A stretch of DNA of 30,473 nucleotides, taken from NCBI GenBank assembly GCA_964468125.1, contig CAYXVF010000074.1, positions 1-30,473 on the forward strand, given 5' to 3'. The notes under the pieces are model-generated. The model made no database searches and was not told the origin of the DNA. It was given only the letters and a program-made list of their open reading frames with translations. Below are positions 15,148-23,808 of this stretch, piece after piece. The first letter of the stretch is position 1; each line of letters begins with the position of its first letter. This stretch comes from CAYXVF01 sp964468125 (GTDB lineage: Bacteria; Myxococcota; XYA12-FULL-58-9; CAYXVF01). A program made the position numbers and the translations under genes.

Positions 15148-17571
15148 TCAATCGAAGCCGTGAATCACCGCGACGTCGGCACTCTTGCCCGCGTCGTGGC
15201 AGACGCCACAGGTTTCGATATCCGTCGAGGCTTCTACCTCCGAACGCTCCGCGTTGATCAGCCCGCCGTTCTGCTCCATGTGGGCCCAGGACAGCAGGCT
15301 GTCGTGGCAGGAGAAGCATGCGGCCGCCGCCGGAGTCGTCACGATGTCCGTGGTATTCGGCAGGTTGCCGTCTTGGCGCGCGGCGATGAGCGACGCCCGA
15401 TCATCCGGCTGCGCACTCGGCACGATCTGCGTACTGGGCAGCTCACCCGGCGGCAGGTTCGTGTAGTACGTATCCGAGTTGTGGCAACCTTCGCAGCTCG
15501 ACAGCGTGCCCGGATAGCTGACCTCGTTGAATGCGTAGGGCCGGGCGATGCCGCGAATGCGCACGAAACGCATCGGGTCGGCGCGCAGCTCAGCCGCGTG
15601 AATGCCGTGCACCAGGTCCTTGATGTTCTGAGTGGCTTCCGGCCAGGTCAGCGGATTCGTGCCGTCGAGGACCCCAACCGCCAGCGGTTTGTCGGGTTGC
15701 ACGCCGCACGAGGAGAGATCCGCCGGGTCCGCTGGATCGCACGCCAGCGTCGTCTCGATGCTCGCGCTGATAGTCGGTGTCACCGCCGTTGGGTCGAAAG
15801 TACGCCCGGACGACGTCAAGTTCGGGTTGTGGCAGGTCGCGCAGACCTGCACGTCGAACACCCGGTTACCGCCATGCGCCTCGAACCACTCGTGGCAGTT
15901 CGCGCACTTGTTCGAGTCGACGATTTCACGGCGCTCTTCCCCGGCGACGGCCACCACCTGCGAGATCGTGTGACGCGCGGTGCCGTTTTCAGAGTAGTAG
16001 CCCTGCATCGAGACCGAGCGTAGGCTCGTGTTGAGCGGGAACGCGGCTGCAATCGTGCCCTGGTAATAGGTGGTGCCGTCGATGTCTACCGTGGTGTAGC
16101 TTCCGCGAAGGCTTTCGACACTCACCGTCGGAGGCTGGGCGCCGTCCCTGCCGGAACCGATGTTGTTGTAATCGATGGGCATCATGCCCCCTTGCTCTGC
16201 CGCCCAGGCGAACAGGAACGAAGGGCTACCCGTGAGGCCGAGATCGGTCGTCGTGTCCGAGTCGTTCATGTCGATCGGCGTGCCGTCGAACAGAATGTTG
16301 AACGTCACCGTCGCGTCACCCGTTCCGGGATCGACCTCGAGATTCGCCAGGTCGTACTCCACCGCCGACAGCCCTTCTGGAATGTCCGGGTTGTTGGTGG
16401 TGGGGTTCTCGGTGAGGTGATTCTGCACCGTGTTCAAGTTCGCGAAGCCCGGGTCGTTGTGGCAGATGGAGCAGTTCGGCAAGGCGATCACGTGGGCCTC
16501 GAAGGTCGTCGGCGTGCCGCTGATGTCGACGTTGCCCTCGTGGCAACCGCCGCAGGAAACCGGGTTGACGTTGGTCTTCCAGGTGTCGCCGTCGGGGGTG
16601 GCTTCACTCGCCTCGTGGCACTTCGCGCAGTGCAACAGGCTCTGCGGGTAGGTGACGTTGCTGTAGTTGTCACCCCCGAGCTCGTAGTCCGGCGCCCCAT
16701 TGGCGCGTCGGGCCGCTGCCGCGTGAATCGCGTGCGTCATGTAGGACATGTCCGCGAGCACGCGGAAGCCATCGTCTTCGGACGTTTCGGTATTCACGTT
16801 GTGGCAGGTCACGCAGTAGCCGGCCTCGTAGCGATTGCCGTGCACCAAAATGCGGTCGTGGCACTCGTTGCAGTTGCGCGTGTCCGCCACGTTGCGCGTG
16901 GAAGTCACGTCCATGCCGTCCGGGCGGAAGTCAGTGATGGCGTTCACCGCGGGGAGACGGAACGCGCCGACGCTTCCGCTGATCTGAAGCACGAGACGGT
17001 GGGTGAGCGTCGGATCGTAGCCGGGCACGGTCGTCACGTCATTCTCGAACGTGTACTCGTAGGTCCCATCGCCGTTGTCCAGGAGTGTTCCTTCGCGGTC
17101 GTAGGTGGCCTGGGTGGCGCCGCCGCGATCGCGCGTGATGAGGGAATTCCAGCGGGAGGATGGCGCGTCGTTGACCGGGGTATCGTCGAGATAGGCCAGC
17201 ACGAAGCGGATTTGATTGCCACCGCCGGCTTCGAGGCCGACGACGCCACGACCGGTTTCGTCGATGACCGAGAAGGACACGACGGGCGGACTCGCGATGG
17301 TGATGTCGCTGATCAAGGCGGTCATCTCGCCGATTTCTTCGGCGGCCGCGTTCACGACCCCAGCCGCGGAGGGACCGGGCGCGCCGTCCATGCCGGGTGC
17401 ACCGTCCAGACCGGGATCACCCGTCTCACCTTGAGGGCCTTGATCGCCCTGAGGACCTTGTTCACCCGCAGGGCCTGCAGGACCTCGGGCTCCTGGCTCG
17501 CCGTCGTCGCCAGAGCACGCAGTTAGACCCAGAGCGAGCGAACAAGCGCTCACGAGAAATAGACGTCGCAT
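15148..17571 (-). CDS. OmcA/MtrC-family decaheme c-type cytochrome lipoprotein with collagen-like linker
   Basis: 807 aa from the ATG at 17571, which has a run of G's as ribosome site; a start 7 codons earlier is less likely. The signal has lipobox LTAC (Cys19). Residues 24-68 are 15 perfect Gly-X-Y triplets (GEP, GAR, GPA ... GPS), a collagen-like stalk. Ten CXXCH heme sites can be counted in two groups of five: CNECH, CVTCH, CAKCH, CGGCH, CSICH, then CANCH, CATCH, CEGCH, CFSCH, CGVCH. Beta-rich domains precede each group, the layout of MtrC/OmcA, which pass electrons from the periplasm to minerals or other outside acceptors. No porin or periplasmic decaheme partner (MtrB, MtrA) is in the window. 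Monocistronic. Confidence 0.93.
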   Translation of the reverse strand: MRRLFLVSACSLALGLTACSGDDGEPGARGPAGPAGEQGPQGDQGPQGETGDPGLDGAPGMDGAPGPSAAGVVNAAAEEIGEMTALISDITIASPPVVSFSVIDETGRGVVGLEAGGGNQIRFVLAYLDDTPVNDAPSSRWNSLITRDRGGATQATYDREGTLLDNGDGTYEYTFENDVTTVPGYDPTLTHRLVLQISGSVGAFRLPAVNAITDFRPDGMDVTSTRNVADTRNCNECHDRILVHGNRYEAGYCVTCHNVNTETSEDDGFRVLADMSYMTHAIHAAAARRANGAPDYELGGDNYSNVTYPQSLLHCAKCHEASEATPDGDTWKTNVNPVSCGGCHEGNVDISGTPTTFEAHVIALPNCSICHNDPGFANLNTVQNHLTENPTTNNPDIPEGLSAVEYDLANLEVDPGTGDATVTFNILFDGTPIDMNDSDTTTDLGLTGSPSFLFAWAAEQGGMMPIDYNNIGSGRDGAQPPTVSVESLRGSYTTVDIDGTTYYQGTIAAAFPLNTSLRSVSMQGYYSENGTARHTISQVVAVAGEERREIVDSNKCANCHEWFEAHGGNRVFDVQVCATCHNPNLTSSGRTFDPTAVTPTISASIETTLACDPADPADLSSCGVQPDKPLAVGVLDGTNPLTWPEATQNIKDLVHGIHAAELRADPMRFVRIRGIARPYAFNEVSYPGTLSSCEGCHNSDTYYTNLPPGELPSTQIVPSAQPDDRASLIAARQDGNLPNTTDIVTTPAAAACFSCHDSLLSWAHMEQNGGLINAERSEVEASTDIETCGVCHDAGKSADVAVIHGFD
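17368..17502 (-). repeat. Collagen-like Gly-X-Y repeat in the cytochrome
   Basis: Codons 24-68 of the decaheme cytochrome encode 15 uninterrupted Gly-X-Y triplets rich in Pro, Gln, Asp and Ala, directly after the lipid-anchored Cys. Bacterial repeats of this kind can trimerise or act as extended spacers. Confidence 0.9.
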
Positions 17572-17749
17572 CGGATTTCCCCCCCAACGCACGAGTAGTG
17601 ATAGAGATTGAACAGCGATGGGGAATTTTTCGCAAGTCTGTTTGACACGACACTGGTCAAGATCTTCGGACGCAACTCTGGAGAGTAGGCAACTATTGGA
17701 GTTTCGTGGCGATTCTGACTAAGGCGATCTCGACCAAGGAGAGAACGCG

Positions 17750-18538
17750 ATGGCCGCACTGCACGGAAAGTCCGCCCTCGTCACCGGGTCCACCAGCGGG
17801 ATCGGTCTGGCGTTGGCCGAAGCCTTCGTGCGGGAAGGGGCCGCGGTCACGCTCAACGGCCTCGGCGATGCCGATGCGATCGAGCGTTTGCGCGCAGAGC
17901 TCGCGTCGAGCGCAGGGGTCGATGTTCGCTTTTCACCCGCCAACATGCTCGAGCCCGCTGCGATCGAGCGCATGGTCGCCGAGCACCTCGACGCCTGCGG
18001 GGGCCTCGACATCTTGGTCAACAATGCGGGAATACAATACGTCGCCCCCCTGGAGGAATTCCCGACCGAAAAGTGGGACGCGATCTTGGGGATCAACCTG
18101 AGCAGCGCCTTTCACACGACCCGCGCCGCCCTTCCGTCCATGAAGCAGGCGGGCTTTGGGCGGATCCTCAATATCGCCTCGGCGCACGGCCTCGTCGCCT
18201 CTGAGTACAAGGCCGCCTACGTCGCGGCCAAACACGGCCTCGTGGGGCTCACGAAGGTCACCGCCCTCGAGACGGCGCAAACCGGCATCACCTGCAACGC
18301 GATCTGCCCAGGCTATGTGCGCACGCCACTGGTCGACGCGCAGATCAAAGACCAAGCCCGCTCCCACGGAATCCCCGAAGAGCAGGTGATCCACGACGTC
18401 ATGCTCGCCAAACAGCCGACGAAAGCGTTCGTGACCGAAGGGCAGATCGCAGCCTTTGCCGTGTTCCTGTGCAGCGACGCCGGTGCGAGCTTCACCGGCG
18501 CCGCACTGACCATGGACGGCGGCTGGACCGCGCAATGA
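17750..18538 (+). CDS. 3-hydroxybutyrate dehydrogenase (SDR family)
   Basis: 262 aa with AAGGAG before the ATG. A classical short-chain dehydrogenase: cofactor loop TGSTSGIG (12-19), NNAG (91-94), catalytic Ser144, Tyr157 and Lys161 (YVAAK). The stretches GIQYVAPLEEFP, NIASAHGLVAS, AICPGYVRTPLV and DQARSHGIPEEQVI are characteristic of D-3-hydroxybutyrate dehydrogenase, which interconverts 3-hydroxybutyrate and acetoacetate with NAD in polyhydroxybutyrate or ketone-body use. Its stop codon overlaps the ATG of the fructosidase gene (ATGA), so the two are translationally coupled, an unexpected pairing by pathway. Confidence 0.93.
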   Translation: MAALHGKSALVTGSTSGIGLALAEAFVREGAAVTLNGLGDADAIERLRAELASSAGVDVRFSPANMLEPAAIERMVAEHLDACGGLDILVNNAGIQYVAPLEEFPTEKWDAILGINLSSAFHTTRAALPSMKQAGFGRILNIASAHGLVASEYKAAYVAAKHGLVGLTKVTALETAQTGITCNAICPGYVRTPLVDAQIKDQARSHGIPEEQVIHDVMLAKQPTKAFVTEGQIAAFAVFLCSDAGASFTGAALTMDGGWTAQ

Positions 18539-19923
18539 GCAGGACTTCAGAACCTCCTACTGTAGCGGAGCCTGTGCTCGGAGAGGAGCACCGCCCTGCG
18601 CTCCATTTCACGCCGCCCTCTCGGTGGATGAACGACCCCAATGGTCTCGCGTTTCACGACGGTTGGTATCACCTGTACTACCAGTACAACCCAAACAGCC
18701 GGGACTGGGGCACGATTCACTGGGGTCACGCGCGCAGCCGCGATCTGTTGACCTGGGAGCACCGCCCCATCGCCCTCACGCCGGATTTTGCGCGGCTCGG
18801 CCACGTGGCTTCGGGGTCGGTGGTATTCGACCGCGAGAACACGTCGGGATTGGGCCGAGACGGACGCGCTCCCTTGGTCGCCATGTACTCGAACTTCCCG
18901 GACGACGGGCCGCAGGTGCAGAGTCTTTCGTTCAGCCTCGACGGGGGCGAGACCTGGACGGAGGACGACCACAATCCAGTGATCGAAAACCCGGGCATCG
19001 CCGATTTCCGCGACCCCAAGGTGCTCAGATTTGACGACCACTGGGTCATGGTCCTCGCCGCCGATCAGGTTATTCAGTTCTATGTGTCGGACGACCTCCG
19101 GTCCTGGAGGTTGACGCAGGACTTTGGTGAAGAGCTCGGACATCACGACGGTTCGCCCTGGGAGTGCCCTGACCTCATCCCTCTGATTCACGAGGGCAGG
19201 ACGACGTGGCTCCTGATTGTCAGCGTGCAGGGCTCGTCGCCCAACGGCGGTTCCGGAGTCCAGTATTTCCTCGGCGACTTCGACGGCGAGCGCTTTCACT
19301 ACGACGGATGTGCAGACACCCGCTGGCTGGACTTTGGTCCCGATCAATACGCCACTGTGTCCTGGCACGGAGTGGAGCCGCCCCTCATCGTTGGGTGGAT
19401 GAGCAACTGGGCCTACGGCCGCGAGGTCCCGACGGCACCTTGGCGAGGTGCGATGGGCCTGCCCCGACACCTCGAGCTGATCACGACGCCCCTGGGACTT
19501 CGATCGGCGCAGCGCCCGGTCGATTCACTGATCGCCCTCAGGCAGCAACCTGCTGCACTCTGCGACGGTTTCGCACTGGGTCGAGACCGCACGCCGGTCG
19601 ACATCGAGCTCGAGGTGAGCACGCAGGCGAGGTTGACGCTTCGCAGCGACCGCGGAGACGCACTGAGTGTCGACGTGAGTCAGGACGCGATTCATCTCGA
19701 CCGTTCCAACGCTCGGTCACTCGCACAGATGCTGACGCCCGCAGCGAAGGCGCCGCGTCTGGGGGTCGGCGCCCGGGTCCGCCTCATCATCGATCGCTCG
19801 ACCATCGAGGTGTTCGCGGACCACGGCACCTGCGTACTCTCCGCGCTGTACTTTGCGGAAGCGCCTTGGAGTCGAATCGAGCTCAGAGGTGACGCGAGTG
19901 GAACCGTTTGGAAGCTTCGATGA
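18535..19923 (+). CDS. Glycoside hydrolase family 32 (levanase/inulinase/sucrose hydrolase type)
   Basis: 462 aa from the ATG at 18535, overlapping the previous stop. The GH32 catalytic triad is visible: nucleophile Asp34 in WMNDPNG, the RDP motif at 159-161 (FRDPK), and the acid/base Glu210 in WECPDL. The five-bladed propeller is followed by a C-terminal beta-sandwich with LIIDRSTIEVFADHG. It splits terminal beta-fructosides from sucrose, levan or inulin. No signal peptide is seen, so it should work in the cytoplasm on imported substrate. The next gene, a ROK kinase, can phosphorylate the released sugar; the stop and start overlap again. Confidence 0.92.
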   Translation: MSRTSEPPTVAEPVLGEEHRPALHFTPPSRWMNDPNGLAFHDGWYHLYYQYNPNSRDWGTIHWGHARSRDLLTWEHRPIALTPDFARLGHVASGSVVFDRENTSGLGRDGRAPLVAMYSNFPDDGPQVQSLSFSLDGGETWTEDDHNPVIENPGIADFRDPKVLRFDDHWVMVLAADQVIQFYVSDDLRSWRLTQDFGEELGHHDGSPWECPDLIPLIHEGRTTWLLIVSVQGSSPNGGSGVQYFLGDFDGERFHYDGCADTRWLDFGPDQYATVSWHGVEPPLIVGWMSNWAYGREVPTAPWRGAMGLPRHLELITTPLGLRSAQRPVDSLIALRQQPAALCDGFALGRDRTPVDIELEVSTQARLTLRSDRGDALSVDVSQDAIHLDRSNARSLAQMLTPAAKAPRLGVGARVRLIIDRSTIEVFADHGTCVLSALYFAEAPWSRIELRGDASGTVWKLR

Positions 19924-20810
19924 GAGAGCATCGAGTCGGCGTCGACCTCGGCGGTACCAAAATCGAAGCGATTGTGCTTTCGCCTTCGGGCGAGATCGTT
20001 CGGCGTGAGCGCACTCCTACTCCCGCCGCGGAGGGCTATCCCGCGGTGGTTGAAGAGATCGCTTCACTGGTTGAAAAGGTCGAGGACGGCTACGGGAAAC
20101 TGAGCGTCGGCATGGGCACCCCTGGGGCGGTCTCGCGCAAGACCGGCGCGATCAAGAACTCGAACAGCGTGGTTTTGAATGGTCAGCCGCTGCGCGAAGA
20201 CCTCGGAAGCCGTTTGGACCGCCCCATTCGCATGGCCAACGACGCAAACTGCCTGGCCCTCTCGGAAGCGAGCGACGGCGCGGGCGCGGGGTGCGAGGTG
20301 GTCTTTGGGGTCATCCTCGGAACCGGTGCCGGCGGGGGTTGGAGCATCGGTGGCAAGGTGCTCGACGGGCTTCAGGGCATCGCCGGCGAATGGGGGCACA
20401 ACCCACTCGAGCCCGACGACGGCCCGGAGTGTTATTGCGGCCGTCGCGGGTGCGTGGAGACGTTTGTGTCCGGCACCGGCTTTGCGCGCGACTACCGCGC
20501 GTCTGGCGGCGACGATGCCACCGGTCACGTGATGATGGACCGGTTTCGCGCGGGTGAGCCACTCGCCACCGAGGTCTTCGAGCGCTACGTCGCACGGTTG
20601 GGGCGCGCCCTCGCGACCGTCATCAACATCGTCGACCCCGACATCATCGTTCTCGGCGGCGGCATGTCGAAGGTCGAGGAGATCTACCCGCGTCTGCCAA
20701 AGGCCCTCGAGCCGCACGTCTTCAACGACGAGATTCTAACCCCGGTGGTCCCCGCCCAGCACGGCGATTCGAGCGGCGTCCGAGGCGCGGCGTGGCTCTG
20801 GAACGATTGA
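19920..20810 (+). CDS. ROK-family sugar kinase, probably fructokinase
   Basis: 296 aa from the ATG at 19920, which overlaps the previous stop; a TTG 12 nt earlier is possible. Phosphate loop GVDLGGTKIEAIVL at the start, catalytic Asp in MANDANCLALSEA, and the ROK zinc site GEWGHNPL with CYCGRRGCVETFVSG, all intact. ROK members of this subtype phosphorylate fructose, mannose or N-acetylhexosamine at C6. Coupling to a GH32 fructosidase points to fructose. With the upstream genes it forms a three-gene unit with 4-nt overlaps. No sugar transporter is adjacent. Confidence 0.9.
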   Translation: MREHRVGVDLGGTKIEAIVLSPSGEIVRRERTPTPAAEGYPAVVEEIASLVEKVEDGYGKLSVGMGTPGAVSRKTGAIKNSNSVVLNGQPLREDLGSRLDRPIRMANDANCLALSEASDGAGAGCEVVFGVILGTGAGGGWSIGGKVLDGLQGIAGEWGHNPLEPDDGPECYCGRRGCVETFVSGTGFARDYRASGGDDATGHVMMDRFRAGEPLATEVFERYVARLGRALATVINIVDPDIIVLGGGMSKVEEIYPRLPKALEPHVFNDEILTPVVPAQHGDSSGVRGAAWLWND

Positions 20811-20877
20811 GCGTCGTGATTTGCGTTTACGATCACCGGCGCGAAAAGGGAAGTGCGGCCGGTCACCGTCCTGCGCT

Positions 20878-20991
20878 ATGGGGTGGAAAATGGAGCTTTC
20901 TCCCTTTGGCCAGCAGCTTCGCCATTGGCGGACCCTGAGAGGCATGACTCAGCTCAGTCTGGCCCACGCGATCGGCGGCTCATGCGCATGA
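20878..20991 (+). pseudogene. Truncated XRE-family regulator (N-terminal HTH only)
   Basis: A 37-codon frame starting at 20878, or at the better ATG at 20890, reads MELSPFGQQLRHWRTLRGMT and then QLSLAHAIGG before a stop at 20989. This is the first half of a Cro/C1-type helix-turn-helix (helix 1 through the recognition-helix start) as in MmyB-like regulators, which are normally about 260 aa. The homology breaks off at GGSCA, so the rest was deleted or replaced. It overlaps a small downstream frame. Confidence 0.7.
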
Positions 20992-21188
20992 TCCTGGAAA
21001 AGCACCGGCCCTGCCCGGGGGTCGTCATCGATGGCGGATGGGTCGTGCGCGACGCGACGACCGAGGTCATCGTCACCGTCGCGGGAGCAGCGCAGGTCAA
21101 CCTGGACGAGCTGCGGGTCGAGCTCGTCTATCCGGTGAATGAAGACTGCGTGGCCTTCGTTCGCTCCCTGGACCCGGGTCCTCAGTAG
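20982..21188 (+). CDS. Small hypothetical protein
   Basis: 68 aa from ATG 20982 (or 20988); the frame is open upstream to 20853 but that part does not look like protein. It reads VVIDGGWVVRDATTEVIVTVAGAAQVNLDELRVELVYP, possibly a small beta protein. No family is recognised. It overlaps the end of the truncated XRE frame and the last 7 nt of cydB on the other strand. It could be the tail of a gene whose front was lost in the same event that cut the XRE gene. Confidence 0.4.
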   Translation: MRMILEKHRPCPGVVIDGGWVVRDATTEVIVTVAGAAQVNLDELRVELVYPVNEDCVAFVRSLDPGPQ

Positions 21189-22198
21189 GAAAACGAGTCG
21201 AGCTTCGTCTTGCCGCGGAAGGTCCAGTAGATGATCGCCGTATAGGTGAGAACGAAAGGGATGCCCAAGAGCGCGATGGTGCGCATGATGCCAAGCGTCT
21301 TCTGCGACGACGCCGCGTTGTAGATCGTCAGGCTGTACTCCGGGTCCATGCTCGAGACGAGCAGGTTCGGAAAGAGTGCCGCCCCAAAGAGCAGAACGAG
21401 TGCTGCGATCGTCGCCGACGAGGACGCGAACGCGTAGGCTTCGTTGCCGTGAAAGATCGCGCGCGGGATGTTCGCGACCGCGAGAATGTTCAGGAGCACC
21501 ACGCCCCAGAGCGCGGGTATGTCCTCGAAGTTGTGCGTGGCCCCCGGCACCACCACGAGCGTCACCACCGTGGTGAAGACATAGAGGATCAAGAACACCC
21601 CGAAGGTGCTCCACATCATGCCGCGCAGGCGCTTTTGCAGCTCCCCTTCGGTCTTCAGGTAGAGGTAGATGCAGCCGTGCATCGCAAAGAGCGCGACGGC
21701 GAGCACGCCGACGAGGAGCGCATAGGGATGGAGCAGGTCGAGCACGTTGCCTTGAAACTCTTTGTCCGCGCCGATCGGCAAGCCGCGGATCGCGTTTCCC
21801 ACCGCGACCCCGAAGAGAAACGACGCGAGCGTGCTGCTGCCGAAGAAGCCGTAGTCCCACATCTTGCGCCACCACCGCATCGGTTGCTTCGAGCGGAACT
21901 CCATCGACACCGCACGTAGAATGAGCGCGAAGAGCAGAAACATGAAGGGCAGATAGAAGCCCGAGAACGCCGTGGCGTAGGCGTGGGGAAAGGCCGCAAA
22001 GAGCGCGCCCCCAAAGGTCACGAGCCACACCTCGTTGCCGTCCCACAGAGGTCCGATCGAGTTCATCACCAGACGCCGCTCCGTGTCGTCTTTGGTGGTG
22101 AGGTGCAAAATGCCCACCCCCAAGTCGAAACCGTCCAGAATGGCGTAGCCAGTGAGCAAGACACCGAGGATCACGAACCAGAAGATCTCGAGGCTCAT
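21182..22198 (-). CDS. cydB: Cytochrome bd ubiquinol oxidase subunit II
   Basis: 338 aa. It begins MSLEIFWFVILGVLLTGYAILDGFDLGVGIL, the family hallmark, and has about eight or nine membrane helices; GPLWDGNEVWLVTFGGALFAAFP is also conserved. Subunit II supports assembly and quinol oxidation of the high-affinity terminal oxidase in the cytoplasmic membrane. Its ATG overlaps the stop codon of cydA (ATGA). Length is slightly under the E. coli protein (379), normal for this branch. No cydX is seen downstream. Confidence 0.96.
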   Translation of the reverse strand: MSLEIFWFVILGVLLTGYAILDGFDLGVGILHLTTKDDTERRLVMNSIGPLWDGNEVWLVTFGGALFAAFPHAYATAFSGFYLPFMFLLFALILRAVSMEFRSKQPMRWWRKMWDYGFFGSSTLASFLFGVAVGNAIRGLPIGADKEFQGNVLDLLHPYALLVGVLAVALFAMHGCIYLYLKTEGELQKRLRGMMWSTFGVFLILYVFTTVVTLVVVPGATHNFEDIPALWGVVLLNILAVANIPRAIFHGNEAYAFASSSATIAALVLLFGAALFPNLLVSSMDPEYSLTIYNAASSQKTLGIMRTIALLGIPFVLTYTAIIYWTFRGKTKLDSFSY

Positions 22199-23616
22199 GA
22201 GACCCCCTGGTGCGCGTCCGTGAGAGAGGCCTTCTCCTTTCGGGCATCGCGCGCCACGTCGAGGAAACCCGAGTCTTCTCTCCCGAGCTCACTCGGCTCC
22301 TCTGGGCCGTGTTGAATCTTCGAGTTCATCACGAATCCCCAGACCGCGCCGAGCAGAAAGTAGATGATCCCGAACATGATGATCGAGGTGAGCGTCTCCG
22401 CGCCACTCACCGACGGGCTCACCGCGTCGGAGGTGCGCAGAAGGCCGTAGACCACCCACGGTTGCCGCCCGACTTCCGCCGAAACCCATCCGGCTTGATT
22501 CGCAATGTAGGGGGCAAAGACCGACACCACGAAGAGTCGCATCATCCAGACGTTGCCGACGAGCTTGCCACGCCAGCGCAGGAAGAGACCGAGGCCGGTC
22601 AGGGCGAGCATAAACACGCCGAGACCCACCATGATCCGGTAGGAAAAAAACGGCACGAGGAGCGGTGGCCATTCGTCCTCGGGGATCGCATCGAGCCCGG
22701 TGACCGGCTCATTGAAGTCGTCGTGCACCAGAAAGCTCAACAGATTCGGAATGCCCACCGCGAAATGCGTGGTCTTGGCCTCGGCGTCCGGGATGCCAAA
22801 CAGAGTCAAATCTCCGGGTCCCGTTTCAAAATGCCCTTCGAAGGCCGCGAGCTTCGCCGGTTGCGTATCGTGGAGGAGCCGCGCTTGCGAGTGGCCGCTC
22901 GCGCCGATCGCCACCGCGCTGATGAAACCGTAGACGAGCGCGACGTTGAAGGCCTTCTTCGCGAGGCTCAGGTGCCGGCCCTTGAGCACGTAGTAGGCGG
23001 TGATCGACATAACCACGAAGGCACCGGTCAGGAACGAGCCTAGGAGCACATGGATGAGGCGGTCCATGCTCGACGGGTTGAAGATGAGAGCCCAAAAGTC
23101 GGTGATCTCCGCGCGTGCGTCGGCCCCTTCACCCACGATGTGGTAACCGGCGGGGGTTTGCTGCCAACTGTTGGCGATCACGATCCAGACCGCGGAGAAG
23201 ATCGAGCCGAACCAGACCATGCACGCGGAGAAGAAATGCATCTTCGGGCTCACCCGGTCCCAGCCGAAAACCAGGACCGCCAAAAAGCCCGATTCGAGAA
23301 AGAAGGCGAAGATCCCCTCCGCCGCTAGCGCGGAGCCAAAGACGTCCCCGACATAACGAGAATAGGTCGACCAGTTGGTGCCGAACTGGAATTCCATCAC
23401 GATCCCGCTCGCCACCCCGAGGGCGAAGTTGACCGCGAAGATCTTGGTGAAGAAACGGGTCAGAGCCTCGTAGTCCCGGTCGCCGGTCTTCAGGAAGATC
23501 CCCTCGAAGAACACGAGCATGCCGCCGAGCCCGATCGAGAGCGGCGGGAACAGGTAATGAAACATGATCGTGAACGCGAACTGCGCACGGGATAGAGCGA
23601 CGACGTCGAGCTCCAT
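22195..23616 (-). CDS. cydA: Cytochrome bd ubiquinol oxidase subunit I
   Basis: 473 aa. Heme ligands are visible: His20 in FHYLFPPLSIG (heme b595/d side), His189 in MDRLIHVLLGSFLTG (b558), and the conserved glutamates of LAAEGIFAFFLESG (E100 and E108) on the proton path. GRQPWVVYGLLRT marks the region after the quinol loop. The length indicates the short-loop form. This is the catalytic subunit of the quinol oxidase that reduces O2 to water at low oxygen. A perfect FNR-type box lies about 73 nt upstream. Confidence 0.97.
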   Translation of the reverse strand: MELDVVALSRAQFAFTIMFHYLFPPLSIGLGGMLVFFEGIFLKTGDRDYEALTRFFTKIFAVNFALGVASGIVMEFQFGTNWSTYSRYVGDVFGSALAAEGIFAFFLESGFLAVLVFGWDRVSPKMHFFSACMVWFGSIFSAVWIVIANSWQQTPAGYHIVGEGADARAEITDFWALIFNPSSMDRLIHVLLGSFLTGAFVVMSITAYYVLKGRHLSLAKKAFNVALVYGFISAVAIGASGHSQARLLHDTQPAKLAAFEGHFETGPGDLTLFGIPDAEAKTTHFAVGIPNLLSFLVHDDFNEPVTGLDAIPEDEWPPLLVPFFSYRIMVGLGVFMLALTGLGLFLRWRGKLVGNVWMMRLFVVSVFAPYIANQAGWVSAEVGRQPWVVYGLLRTSDAVSPSVSGAETLTSIIMFGIIYFLLGAVWGFVMNSKIQHGPEEPSELGREDSGFLDVARDARKEKASLTDAHQGVS

Positions 23617-23688
23617 GGGATCGCTGACCTTCCTGACCCCGGCGATGGTATGCCGCGATCGCCCCCCTGGCGTTCTCTGTTATCGCAA

Positions 23689-23702
23689 TTGATTCGGATC
23701 AA
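23689..23702 (-). promoter_or_regulatory. FNR/CRP-family binding site upstream of cydAB
   Basis: TTGATTCGGATCAA, a perfect match to the FNR/Dnr consensus TTGAT-N4-ATCAA. It is centred about 79 nt upstream of the cydA start codon in the only sizeable gap between cydA and the flavoprotein gene. FNR-family proteins switch cyd genes with oxygen, or with NO for Dnr/NnrR types. The regulator itself is not in the window. Confidence 0.75.
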
Positions 23703-23808
23703 GCTCGGGGGGTGCGACCATTTGCCGTGCGGCGCAGCGTCGCGTGAGCCGTGGACCCCCATTCCTGGGCGGTGTCTCCGACCGAAGCGTTTGAGCGCGC
23801 TCTGAGAA

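Noticed and set aside
16192..17526. 444-codon open frame on the plus strand
   Set aside because: Antisense to the decaheme cytochrome with its ten CXXCH motifs.
17642..17660. Inverted repeat TTGAC-N9-GTCAA between the cytochrome and dehydrogenase genes
   Set aside because: The spacing fits no regulator family I know and short repeats of this kind arise by chance; no second copy was noticed.
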